Source: Blautia sp. (GTDB lineage: Bacteria > Bacillota > Clostridia > Lachnospirales > Lachnospiraceae). From it: a stretch of 49,964 nucleotides of DNA. Of the stretch, positions 16,445 to 24,790 are shown piece after piece. The stretch spans positions 1 through 49,964 of the forward strand of contig JAFVGK010000199.1 of the NCBI GenBank assembly GCA_017475035.1. Direction: 5' to 3'. Within the stretch, counting starts at the first letter, position 1; every line of letters begins with the position of its first letter. Below the pieces are notes generated by a model. The model saw nothing but the letters and a program-made list of their open reading frames with translations, ran no database searches and was not told where the DNA came from. The translations under genes were made by a program, and so were the position numbers.

Positions 16445-16490
16445 ACAGGATTTGTTAATGCGCGCTTGAGTGGGTAGTGAAGAACTGTCA

Positions 16491-16542
16491 AAAAAAGAAG
16501 GTGAAGCGAAGGAAAGAATCCCTTCGTTTCACCTTCTTTTTT
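16491..16542. terminator. Terminator between kinase and flavoprotein genes
   Basis: 22-bp arms (16491-16512, 16521-16542, one G-U pair) with A and T runs on either side, able to serve both converging genes. It shares the GGTGAA-x-CGAAGG core with 13311-13358. Confidence 0.9.
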
Positions 16543-16576
16543 ACCGCCTGGCGGCGAACACCACCACGCGAAGCGT

Positions 16577-18571
16577 TTACAGTTCGCTCTTCAGATATTT
16601 CTCCACGGATTTTCCGCATTCACGTCCCAGGACAATAGTGGTTCCAAGGCTCACACCAGGTGTCGGAGTGAAATACTCGGTTCCGAAGCGTCCGCTGGCA
16701 CAGTTGCCGGAAGCGAATAATCCCTTGATAGGATGATAATATTCGTCCAGAACCTGCTGATCAGCGTTGATGACCAGGCCGCCGCAGGTGCACATCATCC
16801 ATCCGATCTCAGATGGCTTAATGTCACAGTAGAACGGACCATCCTTGACCGGGAAGAGAAGATCACCCTGTCGTCCGAAATCTTCGTCTCTGCCATTTGC
16901 GCACATTTCATTATACCGCTCTATGGATGCCCTGATATTAGCTTTAACGATATCGTCCTGGCAGACCATATCCAAAAGCTCATCCAGCGTTTCTGCTGCA
17001 TAACGGGTAAATGTAGCAGAGAGATCATGTCCCTCCACGCCTTGTGCGCCTGCTGCCATAGCGTTATCCAGTTCAGCCTGGATGTTGGCAAGGTTTTCTT
17101 CAGAGGCATAGGTGGAACCATGGGACGGAACAGAATATTTCAGGTATTCAGTCAGGTTGGAATCATAGAAGGCATAAAAGCCATCTCGATTCATCTGCAG
17201 TGCAGGACGTCCGCGGAATTCAATTGGTCCCCAGTACTCATTGCAATATCTCCTGCCGTTGGAATCGAGCCAGATTCCCTGCGGATATCCAGGATGATAA
17301 TGCTTGCCGTTCATGGTGGGAATGCCAAGGGAATCCAGCTTTCCACCCGCCCAGTATCCCATCTGGATGCCGCGGCCATCAGAATCCATAAGAACAGAGA
17401 AGGACTCATCCGGTGTCAGGGTGCCGCCAAGATCTGTCAGGAGATCCTTCTGCATCTGGCGGTTTGCGCCGAAGCCGCCGCTGGCAAGAATGACGGCCTT
17501 CGTTTGAAACTTGATATATTCACCTTCCGTGTTGCGGGCAATCAGGCCGACAATTTCGTCGCCTTCCTTGATCAGCTGCTGTGCTTCTGTACCGAACAGG
17601 AAGGTGGCTCCGTCTGCAATGGCTTTTTCACGATTCTTTTTGTGAATATAGGTCTGATCACATTCCCTGCTGTAGAAACTGCAAGTGGAAGGCCAGAACT
17701 TAAACGGTCCGATGGAGGACATCTGCTTCTCGGTCGGCGGATAAAAGGCTGTTGTCATGATTTCAAGCTCTTCATCCGTAAGGACAGACAGATATTCATC
17801 CATGGCTTCACCTGAATTCCGGCAGAACTTCATCATGAGTTCAGGATTGGCCTGATATCCACTGTTCAGCATCCAGTTGTTGTAATACTCGATGGGATCG
17901 ATTTCCGGAACACCGCGTTTTTTCAAAATAGAAGCGTTGGGCGTACCAGCTTCATTTCCCATAGCACGGTAATTCTCTTCCGTCTGAGATTCAATCAAAG
18001 TGACCTGTATCCCCCGGGACGCAAGATATCTGCATGCGTTCAAGCCTGCATAGCCATGGCCTACCACAAGGACATCCGTATCAATTGTCTGAGAGATCTG
18101 GTCGTCGCTGATCGGTTCGGGGGCTTCCTTCCAGCTCATCTCTTCACCGACATCGGCGGTTTCAGCTTCAGGAATCGCCACTCCCATAGCCTGGGCAATA
18201 CAGTTTGCAGCAGCTTCCTTTACAGCATCTGACGTCACGGTAGCACCCGCAACAGAATCGATATCGGCAGACTGAAGCTGCATCAGAGCTTCCTGCAAGG
18301 TTTCTCCATAGAGCTGACCAATATCCTTGGTTTCCTTGGAGACATCCACAACAACGTCCGTGATGCTTGTTTCATCAAAGGTCATCGTAACAGTGACATC
18401 TCCGATGCCCATAGCGGTCGCCGTATAGGTACCGGGTGTGTACAATCCCCCGACAGGAGCTTCTTCAGCCAGAGCAGCTGAACCAAGCAGGCCTGATACA
18501 GCAAAGGTTGCTGCGCCTGCGGCAGCACCTTTCAGGAATTCAAGACGGGATAAGTTGTTTGTTTTTTTCAT
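16577..18571 (-). CDS. Exported FMN-binding/FAD-dependent fumarate-reductase-like flavoprotein
   Basis: A 664-residue protein of the flavocytochrome c/urocanate reductase class. Residues 1-35 are a signal peptide resembling a Tat signal (SRLEFLKGAAAGA), but the second arginine is replaced by leucine. Residues about 45-130 form an FMN-binding domain with the flavinylation-like motif VAGATVTSD, where ApbE would attach FMN to threonine. Residues 165 onward hold an FAD-binding Rossmann motif (VVGHGYAGLNA) and a fumarate-reductase-type catalytic domain ending GVSLGTTIVLGRECG. It probably reduces an unsaturated organic acid at the cell surface. The ribosome site GAAAGGGG is good. The acceptor is unknown. 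Confidence 0.88.
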   Translation of the reverse strand: MKKTNNLSRLEFLKGAAAGAATFAVSGLLGSAALAEEAPVGGLYTPGTYTATAMGIGDVTVTMTFDETSITDVVVDVSKETKDIGQLYGETLQEALMQLQSADIDSVAGATVTSDAVKEAAANCIAQAMGVAIPEAETADVGEEMSWKEAPEPISDDQISQTIDTDVLVVGHGYAGLNACRYLASRGIQVTLIESQTEENYRAMGNEAGTPNASILKKRGVPEIDPIEYYNNWMLNSGYQANPELMMKFCRNSGEAMDEYLSVLTDEELEIMTTAFYPPTEKQMSSIGPFKFWPSTCSFYSRECDQTYIHKKNREKAIADGATFLFGTEAQQLIKEGDEIVGLIARNTEGEYIKFQTKAVILASGGFGANRQMQKDLLTDLGGTLTPDESFSVLMDSDGRGIQMGYWAGGKLDSLGIPTMNGKHYHPGYPQGIWLDSNGRRYCNEYWGPIEFRGRPALQMNRDGFYAFYDSNLTEYLKYSVPSHGSTYASEENLANIQAELDNAMAAGAQGVEGHDLSATFTRYAAETLDELLDMVCQDDIVKANIRASIERYNEMCANGRDEDFGRQGDLLFPVKDGPFYCDIKPSEIGWMMCTCGGLVINADQQVLDEYYHPIKGLFASGNCASGRFGTEYFTPTPGVSLGTTIVLGRECGKSVEKYLKSEL

Positions 18572-18758
18572 TTTTACTTTCCCCTTTCAGGTAAAAACGT
18601 TATACTATTTCATAAGAAAAGTAAAACAGCCGAATAAAAGAATGAAAAGGGATTTGGATGGATGGGCAGATCCGGGGGATAACTGGACACGTGAATCACA
18701 TCAGACATGGTGTGAAGGGGAGTCAACGTGCAAAACTGCGTATTGGGAGGGGGATCTC

Positions 18759-19469
18759 ATGCTTCGTATAACATATGCAGAGGATGAAAAACAGGAACGG
18801 GAGCGGATAGATAATTATCTGCACACTTATGCGCAGACAAAAGGGCTGGCGCTGGATATTTCATGCTTCGAGGACGGAGAAAAGCTGTTAGAGTGTTATC
18901 CGGAAAAAACGGACATTCTTTTGCTGGATATTGAAATGAAGCAAATGGATGGCATGACGGCAGCCCGTCAGATCAGAGAGTTTGACCGCAGGGTTCAGAT
19001 CCTGTTTGTGACAAATCTGATTTCTTATGCCATAGAAGGTTATGAAGTGCAGGCGGCAGATTTTTTAGTCAAGCCGATCCGCTATCCTGTCTTTGCCTCT
19101 CGCATGGATCGTGTTCTGGAGAGAATCCAGGTAAATCAGCCTCGTTTTTTGCTCACAAGCTATGCGAAAGAAAAGAGCTGCTGCCAGATCCAGGAAATAG
19201 CTTATATTGAATCCGCAAACAAGAAGACCTATATCCATCTGACGGATGGAACAGTACAAATGTCATCGGAGCCTCTTTACATACTGGAAGAAAAGCTGTC
19301 TGACGAACCTTTCTATCGCTGTCATAATGCTTTTGTAGTAAATCTCGCAAAGATTCGTTCTATGGATGGGGCGGAGATTTTAATTGGCCAGACACGCATT
19401 CCTGTCAGTAAATACAGAAAAAAGGATTTTCTGCAGGCCTTGACGGGATTTCGGGGGAGAATGCTGTAG
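18759..19469 (+). CDS. LytTR-family response regulator (AgrA-like)
   Basis: A 236-residue response regulator. The receiver domain (1-120) has acidic residues near 9-10, phospho-acceptor Asp57 in LLLDIEM, FVTN, and the VKPI lysine. The C-terminal LytTR DNA-binding domain (about 135-232) has the family pattern IAYIESANKKTYIHL and FYRCHNAFVVNL. The ATG at 18759 follows GGGAGGGGG; the long upstream extension of the frame is not coding. The sensor kinase gene that follows is broken, so this regulator may be an orphan. It is divergent from the flavoprotein gene with a gap of about 190 bp. Confidence 0.92.
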   Translation: MLRITYAEDEKQERERIDNYLHTYAQTKGLALDISCFEDGEKLLECYPEKTDILLLDIEMKQMDGMTAARQIREFDRRVQILFVTNLISYAIEGYEVQAADFLVKPIRYPVFASRMDRVLERIQVNQPRFLLTSYAKEKSCCQIQEIAYIESANKKTYIHLTDGTVQMSSEPLYILEEKLSDEPFYRCHNAFVVNLAKIRSMDGAEILIGQTRIPVSKYRKKDFLQALTGFRGRML

Positions 19470-19510
19470 AACGTTTTTAGGCAAACGAATAAAACAGGGG
19501 GAAGAATCAT

Positions 19511-20298
19511 ATGACAATCCAGCGATATATGACAGAAGTCGGAATGCGGTTTTGGCGTTCAGACATGATCGGGATTTTCTTTGCGGTTACGGAATGGTGT
19601 GTGTTTTTATGCTTTTCGATATGAATAAAGAAAAGAAAAGTGTCGACATGGCCGCTGGCGGTGTGGGTATTGGGAAATCTGCTTTTCCCTGTGGAAATGG
19701 TTTTACTGTCATTAAGGCATTATGAGGTCACGGCTCATTGCGTTCTGGCGATGGTCCTTTGGTCTTTGTACCTGATCCTTTATAGCATGAGTACCTGGCA
19801 GGCAGCTGTATTTGAAGCGGCGTCCTTCTGCCTTTTGCTGGAACTGGGGAAATCACTTTGCCGGGATGGATTGCTGGCATCAGGCCTGATGAGACTTATG
19901 CCATCTTTATCGGAAAATCGCCTGAATTCGCTGATGGGCGGAATGTATCTTTTCTATCTCCTGATTTCAGGTATTTATTTTTGGCTAAGGAGTGAAAAAA
20001 AAGAGAAGCTTCTTCCGATTCGAAATTTACAGCTTTTAGGCATGATGTTTCCATTCATTCTATATCTTGTCGTCCGAAGACAGCAGTATAAGATGATGGC
20101 GGAACTGACCGGTAAGGCCTGGTTCTCCTGGGATCTTCTGCAATATGCGATTGCGGCCTGTGCTTTGATCGTCATGGCAACCACAAAACAGATGGTAAAG
20201 ACACAGTTGGAAAGAAATGAACTTCTCACAGAAAAAATGCTTTTCACCCAGAGAGAGCAGCAATATCTCGTACAGAAAGAAGCGGTTGAAGCGGTAAA
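19511..20298 (+). pseudogene. AgrC-like sensor kinase, 5' fragment, with internal stop
   Basis: The N-terminal membrane part of an AgrC-type (HPK10-like) histidine kinase. The ATG at 19511 has a strong AGGGGGA site. An in-frame TGA at 19622-19624 ends the first frame after 37 residues, but the frame stays open on both sides and continues the first membrane segment, so it looks like a nonsense mutation. A GTG at 19640 could restart translation. Several membrane segments follow to about 20180, then a coiled linker (LEKMLFTQREQQYL-type). The insertion sequence starts at 20299. Joining 19511-20298 with 22256-22856 gives exactly 463 codons. Confidence 0.85.
20294..20298. repeat. Target site duplication, left
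   Basis: GTAAA, repeated at 22251-22255 on the other side of the insertion sequence. Removing one copy and the element restores the kinase frame (E-A-V-N-R-R-Y-H-D). Confidence 0.85.
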
Positions 20299-20381
20299 CC
20301 CTTTCTCCCGAGTTTTTGTGTGTCTACATAGTACACTATCGATTAAATATAGTCAGTGTTTACTATTCCACGTACGATGCT

Positions 20382-20411
20382 GATCCCGTTTGGTATCACA
20401 CAAACGGGATC
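20382..20411 (-). terminator. Hairpin inside the left IS end
   Basis: Perfect 11-bp arms GATCCCGTTTG and CAAACGGGATC around an 8-base loop, 33 bases after the transposase stop on the minus strand. Confidence 0.6.
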
Positions 20412-20444
20412 CTGATACTCGCTTTTGAGAGTACTGCTACATTA

Positions 20445-22082
20445 TCAGCTTTGATCAGCTGTTGTATCATTTAACCAGTTTGACCCTACATTATTAATTT
20501 CTTCAAATAGGTTTTCGGGAGCTTTGTATGGAATCGATGAGGGTACGTTAAGTTTATAAAGGCTATATATTTTGTTCATCAACTTTGCTGTCTCTGTAAC
20601 TAAGATATGATCCTCGAATATTTTTGCTCTGTGTTCGTTTAAGACCATAAAAAGCATTTCCAATGAAAAGTCCTGACCATGCAAAACATCTGACATTTGC
20701 TTCAGGATAACTGTTGCCATAAATGTCATTAACAGATGGCCTCGAAGCGTAGCTTCGCTTTCTACATTGACAGGCAATATTTTACTGTTGCCCTTACAAA
20801 GCCTAAAAACATCTTCTACGTGGTTTCGTGTGTAATACAAGGGAAGAATCTCATCTTTGGCAATTTTCATAGTTGATACAAGCATAAAAACGCCATGCAT
20901 CTGTCGGCTATGATGAATCTCTCTGATGCTAAGATCCCGATCGCTTATTTTATGTGACAGAATATATTCTTCTTCCCGCTTCATAGTGCAGTCAAGACAT
21001 AAATAGGCAAAAGCGTCACGATCTGATTTTTCCCCGATTTTACAGGAAACACATTTTACATACACAAAGCGCGAATGGAATACTGTTAAATTCTCTTCGC
21101 TCTCCAGCGTGTCCCGATGATGTTCGAAAACCTCCTGATAAACATTGTATCCACTATGCATTCGAGTAATGAAGGATATCCCGGCATCCATTAAGATATC
21201 GGCATTTTTCCCATTATAGTAACCGGCATCGAGAATTGCAAATTTTGTATTGACGCCATATGCCTTGATTTCGGAAATCGTCGACTTAATGGTTGATGCA
21301 TCAATAATATTGCCGGCTATATACCTAAAAAACAGCGGCATGCCTGTATTTTGCTGAACAACGTAAATCAAACGAACTTCTTCACTGATCTGACCATTAT
21401 GGTTACTGACCGCTGTGACGGGTAAAGAGCAACTGTTAGGTAACCCGGTGCTGTCAATAAGAATTCCTTCAGCAGGGGCACCTTCTCCCGCTTCATAAGC
21501 TTTTCCACGAACCATGCTTGGGGCTGTGGCTAATTTCTTATAATATGCTTTGAAAAAAAGACGTTTTGTTTCTTCAGAACCCAAATCTTCCAGAGCCTCA
21601 CTGATTCTTTGTGAAGACAATTGGGCATTTGGATACAGAACTCTGGCATAGGAATGATTCCACCAAAAAATGGCTGCCCGATTGGAATACTGACATACAC
21701 AATAATATGCCAGTAAGGCATGCAGTGTGTCCTGGTTTCGAAAAAGCATTGCATCGGTAACATCCCAAAACCCAATCCTCCGGACATATTTATCAAAGAA
21801 AAAAGCCTTACCAAACTCAACTTCAAGTATTTCTCGTTCGCGATATTTCTTTTTTCTTTTGATAGTAGGTTCAATATATTCGGGAGGTACTTTGCTATAT
21901 TCATCTGTTTCGATGTTATATACAAATAATCCTCGTTCTCGATTTTTATAGATACCTTTTTCCTTATCGATTACTCGTCCAAGATTGATGCGAGGAGATT
22001 TTGAAACTTTGCTTCCGTCACGAACAGAGCGGGATATCATTGCATACTCGATATTGTTTCTGACCCTATATTCAATAGCCAT
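20445..22082 (-). CDS. IS4-superfamily DDE transposase
   Basis: A 545-residue transposase. The IS4-superfamily YREK signature is present as YYTRNHVEDVFRLCKG (Y-x2-R-x3-E-x6-K), supplying the catalytic Glu. Candidate catalytic Asp residues are in ILIDSTGLPN and FAILDAGYYNG. The gene is complete, so the element may still be active. It lies antisense within the broken sensor kinase gene and has its own promoter at 22127-22155. Confidence 0.92.
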   Translation of the reverse strand: MAIEYRVRNNIEYAMISRSVRDGSKVSKSPRINLGRVIDKEKGIYKNRERGLFVYNIETDEYSKVPPEYIEPTIKRKKKYREREILEVEFGKAFFFDKYVRRIGFWDVTDAMLFRNQDTLHALLAYYCVCQYSNRAAIFWWNHSYARVLYPNAQLSSQRISEALEDLGSEETKRLFFKAYYKKLATAPSMVRGKAYEAGEGAPAEGILIDSTGLPNSCSLPVTAVSNHNGQISEEVRLIYVVQQNTGMPLFFRYIAGNIIDASTIKSTISEIKAYGVNTKFAILDAGYYNGKNADILMDAGISFITRMHSGYNVYQEVFEHHRDTLESEENLTVFHSRFVYVKCVSCKIGEKSDRDAFAYLCLDCTMKREEEYILSHKISDRDLSIREIHHSRQMHGVFMLVSTMKIAKDEILPLYYTRNHVEDVFRLCKGNSKILPVNVESEATLRGHLLMTFMATVILKQMSDVLHGQDFSLEMLFMVLNEHRAKIFEDHILVTETAKLMNKIYSLYKLNVPSSIPYKAPENLFEEINNVGSNWLNDTTADQS

Positions 22083-22096
22083 TGTATAGCCCTTTC

Positions 22097-22128
22097 ATGT
22101 AGACACCAATATAAAATGTTGTCTACAT
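22097..22128. promoter_or_regulatory. Dyad at the transposase transcription start
   Basis: ATGTAGACA (22097-22105) and TGTCTACAT (22120-22128) are perfect 9-bp inverted arms between the -10 box and the start codon. The same TGTCTAC word occurs near both IS ends, so this may be a transposase binding site used for self-control. Confidence 0.5.
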
Positions 22129-22155
22129 TATACCATACATGCCTGTGGAATGCAA
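22127..22155 (-). promoter_or_regulatory. Transposase promoter
   Basis: On the minus strand, TTGCAT (22150-22155) and TATAAT (22127-22132) with 17 bases between: a strong consensus promoter inside the element. Confidence 0.75.
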
Positions 22156-22250
22156 TGATACAAGAGAAAAATCCGGTAAAATCCACGCTTCTTAGATCAA
22201 GAGTAGACACTATTCATCTTCGTAGACACCAAAAAGCGCGGGAGATAGGG

Positions 22251-22856
22251 GTAAATCGCAGATACCATGACCTGAAGCATTATGTCCATGCGGTAGAAGC
22301 ACTTCTAAAACTCGATGAGGAAGAAAAAGCACCGGAAAAAGGTCTCTCAAAAAATGAAATAAACACCCGGCAGCGGCAAGGCCTCACAGAGTTTCTGCAA
22401 TCCTTGAAGCAGGAGATCGCGCCATATGAACGTCGGCAGGAAACGGGAAATGAAGTGATGGATATTCTTCTGGCTGAGCGGATGGCACAGTGCGAGAAGC
22501 TCCAGATCCGCCTGATTCCTTACATTGATGCGAGAAGGCTGGATCTGCTGCAGGTGACCGATCTGTGCGCATTGTTCGGAAATGCCATGGATAATGCGGT
22601 GGAAGCCACACAGCGCCTGAAATACGTGAACATGAAAGAAATAGAGGTCAAAATCGGAACATCAGATGAGTTCCTGGTGATGAATTTCCGCAATTTCTAT
22701 GATGGCGAACCAAAACTGAAAACAAATGATGAACTACATGGATACGGCCTTCGCAATATCAGGGAAATCGTAGCAAGATATCAAGGCAGTATGGACTATG
22801 GAGTGACAGGGCAGGAATTTCAGCTAAGCATCCTGATCCCGCTGATGCCTGTATGA
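22251..22856 (+). pseudogene. AgrC-like sensor kinase, 3' fragment
   Basis: The catalytic half of the interrupted kinase. It starts with the second GTAAA target copy. The phospho-acceptor box is NRRYHDLKHYVHAVEAL. The GHKL ATPase domain follows, with N box LCALFGNAMDNAVEA and a C-terminal YGLRNIREIVARY and QLSILIPL. The original protein would have been about 462 residues. No ribosome site of its own is evident, so it is probably not expressed as a working kinase unless the insertion sequence excises precisely. Confidence 0.87.
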
Positions 22857-22883
22857 TTTGACGCCAATTGATTCCCGTGTCAA

Positions 22884-22924
22884 AAAAACTTTGCCTCCAC
22901 GGTCGCCGTGGAGGCAAAGTTTTT
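22884..22924. terminator. Strong bidirectional terminator
   Basis: Perfect 19-bp arms (22884-22902, 22906-22924) with a TCG loop, A run before and T run after, between the converging sensor remnant and the radical SAM gene. Confidence 0.93.
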
Positions 22925-22952
22925 GGTACAGGAATCATTCATATTATAATAA

Positions 22953-23864
22953 TTATAAGGATCTTAAACCATTGGCAAGAACCTCCGGCTGATCAGGATG
23001 GGCAAGATATTCTCCGAGACTATGTCCGTTGGTATAGGTGAACCCTTCCAATATCGATCTTGCTCCATATCCGATCCCAAGCTGGTCCTCGCCATGCAGC
23101 TGCCCCAGGCGGAATCGGTTTTCCTTATCGGGAAGAGAAAAGGCAGTGGATAAAGGTGCTTCATCATAAGCGGTATATCCAAGACCTTCGAGCTTTTCTT
23201 TTGCCATAAGATAAAGCTTACGGTATTGTTCATTGCTGACTTCCGCCAGGATTCCGGCCAGCATTTTCTGCTGCAGACGAGTTCCGTTTTCGATGCGTAG
23301 CGGAATCAGGGTCAGATGATCCGGCTGATAAGCCAGAACACGGTCCAGTGAAGTGGAAAAGGATCTTTCTGTCTGTTCCGGTATTCCATATAAAAGGTCA
23401 AAGCTGAGATCTCTTGGCGAGAAGGTTTTAATTGCCATATCAGCCATGGTAAGAGCGTCATATTTATAAGGCCGTTCCAGAAGCTCATGCTCCGCCCGCT
23501 CTGTGGTTCCCACTCCAAAGATCCAGTGATTGACACCGGTGTCCAGAAGCCCCTGCATGAGTGCCCGGGAATAATCCCCTGGCATGGTCTGCAAAGAAAT
23601 CTGTGCACGTTCGGAAAGCCGGAATGATCTGCGGATTGTCCGGATGATGTCCTTCAAATCAGACGGAGACATGAGTCCGGGACATCCGCCTTCTATGGAA
23701 ACAGCGGTTACTTCCCGACCGGAAAAGTCTTTGGAGGACGCTTCTATTTCTGCCAGGACTGCTTTTGCATATGCGGCTATCGTTGTCATGTCATATTTAC
23801 AAAATGGCTGCGCACAGTAAGAACAACGTCTAAAGCAAAAGGGAATCGTAAGCTGAATGATCAT
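22953..23864 (-). CDS. HemW/coproporphyrinogen-oxidase-like radical SAM protein
   Basis: A 303-residue radical SAM protein. The cluster motif C-x3-C-x2-C is Cys10, Cys14 and Cys17 (FCFRRCSYCAQPFC). Further family segments are SIEGGCPGLMS in place of the usual GGGTP, SFDLLYGIPEQT and GIGYGARS. The start was set at 23864 behind AGAGGAG, giving the normal short N terminus; the frame runs 22 residues further upstream. HemW-type proteins act in heme chemistry, but many Clostridia homologues are of unknown role. It lies 17 bases after the next gene on the same strand, so the two are probably cotranscribed. Confidence 0.85.
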   Translation of the reverse strand: MIIQLTIPFCFRRCSYCAQPFCKYDMTTIAAYAKAVLAEIEASSKDFSGREVTAVSIEGGCPGLMSPSDLKDIIRTIRRSFRLSERAQISLQTMPGDYSRALMQGLLDTGVNHWIFGVGTTERAEHELLERPYKYDALTMADMAIKTFSPRDLSFDLLYGIPEQTERSFSTSLDRVLAYQPDHLTLIPLRIENGTRLQQKMLAGILAEVSNEQYRKLYLMAKEKLEGLGYTAYDEAPLSTAFSLPDKENRFRLGQLHGEDQLGIGYGARSILEGFTYTNGHSLGEYLAHPDQPEVLANGLRSL

Positions 23865-23881
23865 AAAAAAGCTCCTCTGTG

Positions 23882-24682
23882 TTATTTTATAGAATACCCG
23901 CTCCAGCCTGATCCATTCCCGGAATTCCACCCGTTGTTTGCGGCCAGGAAGGTCGGGTCGGTGCTGGGACCGGACCAGGTGGTGGCGCGTTCTTTATCGC
24001 GGAAACTGAAATATACCATCGTTCCGTTTCCGTCCACCATATAAACAGCCTCCGTGGATTTCCCGTTCCCTTTGATCCAATGCTGATCCTTTGTCACCCG
24101 TTTGACTGTGATGCCGTTGCTTTCGATATCTCCCAGGGATGAAACCGGTGTGCCGGCTTTCACGGCAGCTCCGATTTGCTCATATACATCCGTATAGGTA
24201 TCCCGGACCAATGTTTTGTAGTTCAGTATCTGCTGGCGGGCTTGTCTGTCCTTGATATAAGGAGACGCGATGACCGAGATAACCGTACACATCAGAGCCA
24301 GCACAATCATTGCTCGGATCATTTTTTTGACTCTGGGGCTGGTTCGATCCCACAGACTGGGTTTGTCCTTTTCTGCGCGGGCAAGAATGGTCCATTGCTT
24401 CACAAAAGAGAAAAGGACACCGGTCAGCAAAGCAACCAGGAAGCCCGTCCAAAGCATTTGCCCGTTTACAGGGATCAGAGTCTGGGCGGAAGACAAGCTG
24501 GCGCCCAGAGAAAAGGTATCTCCCCGGGCAAGACCAATCAGATACAGGATGCCAAGATCGACTCCCGTATATACCAGAAGCTCTGCCAGGGCATATGCAA
24601 AAGGATTCTCTTTACCGGATAACTTGGTGGCGGTCAGGAGGGTCAATGCCCCCGGAGCAAAATAAAGAAGAAATTCAGTCAT
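23882..24682 (-). CDS. Membrane protein with C-terminal extracytoplasmic domain
   Basis: A 266-residue protein with four N-terminal hydrophobic segments to about residue 112, a fifth at about 126-146, then a 120-residue hydrophilic domain (KTLVRDTYTDVYEQIGAAV, then a strand-rich part, ending in a Gly/Ser/Asn-rich tail GWNSGNGSGWSGYSIK). No family was recognised and no catalytic motif is evident. It lies upstream of the radical SAM gene with a 17-base gap. Function unknown. Confidence 0.75.
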   Translation of the reverse strand: MTEFLLYFAPGALTLLTATKLSGKENPFAYALAELLVYTGVDLGILYLIGLARGDTFSLGASLSSAQTLIPVNGQMLWTGFLVALLTGVLFSFVKQWTILARAEKDKPSLWDRTSPRVKKMIRAMIVLALMCTVISVIASPYIKDRQARQQILNYKTLVRDTYTDVYEQIGAAVKAGTPVSSLGDIESNGITVKRVTKDQHWIKGNGKSTEAVYMVDGNGTMVYFSFRDKERATTWSGPSTDPTFLAANNGWNSGNGSGWSGYSIK

Positions 24683-24790
24683 GGTTACCTCTTTTCCGGC
24701 TTTTTACAGGCTGCCGCTCTTATCACCATAAGTGCATACCAATGGAAGCCATCTATCAGTTTAAAAGTTCAGGTACCTTCCTTGGCTCCT

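Larger units (their letters stand above)
20299..22250. mobile_element. Insertion sequence, IS4 superfamily, IS1634-like, 1952 bp
   Basis: The ends are imperfect inverted repeats: CCCTTTCTCCCGAG at the left and CCCTATCTCCCGCG read inward from the right, about 16 of the outer 19 bases matching. It is flanked by 5-bp GTAAA duplications and carries one transposase gene on the minus strand. Length and architecture fit the IS1634 family, but the family name is a judgement from the protein motif and size. An 11-bp hairpin near the left end (20382-20411) probably terminates the transposase transcript or outside readthrough. Confidence 0.9.

Noticed and set aside
16733-17815. 360-residue plus-strand frame antisense to the flavoprotein gene
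   Set aside because: A shadow frame of a well-supported flavoprotein with no motif or ribosome site.
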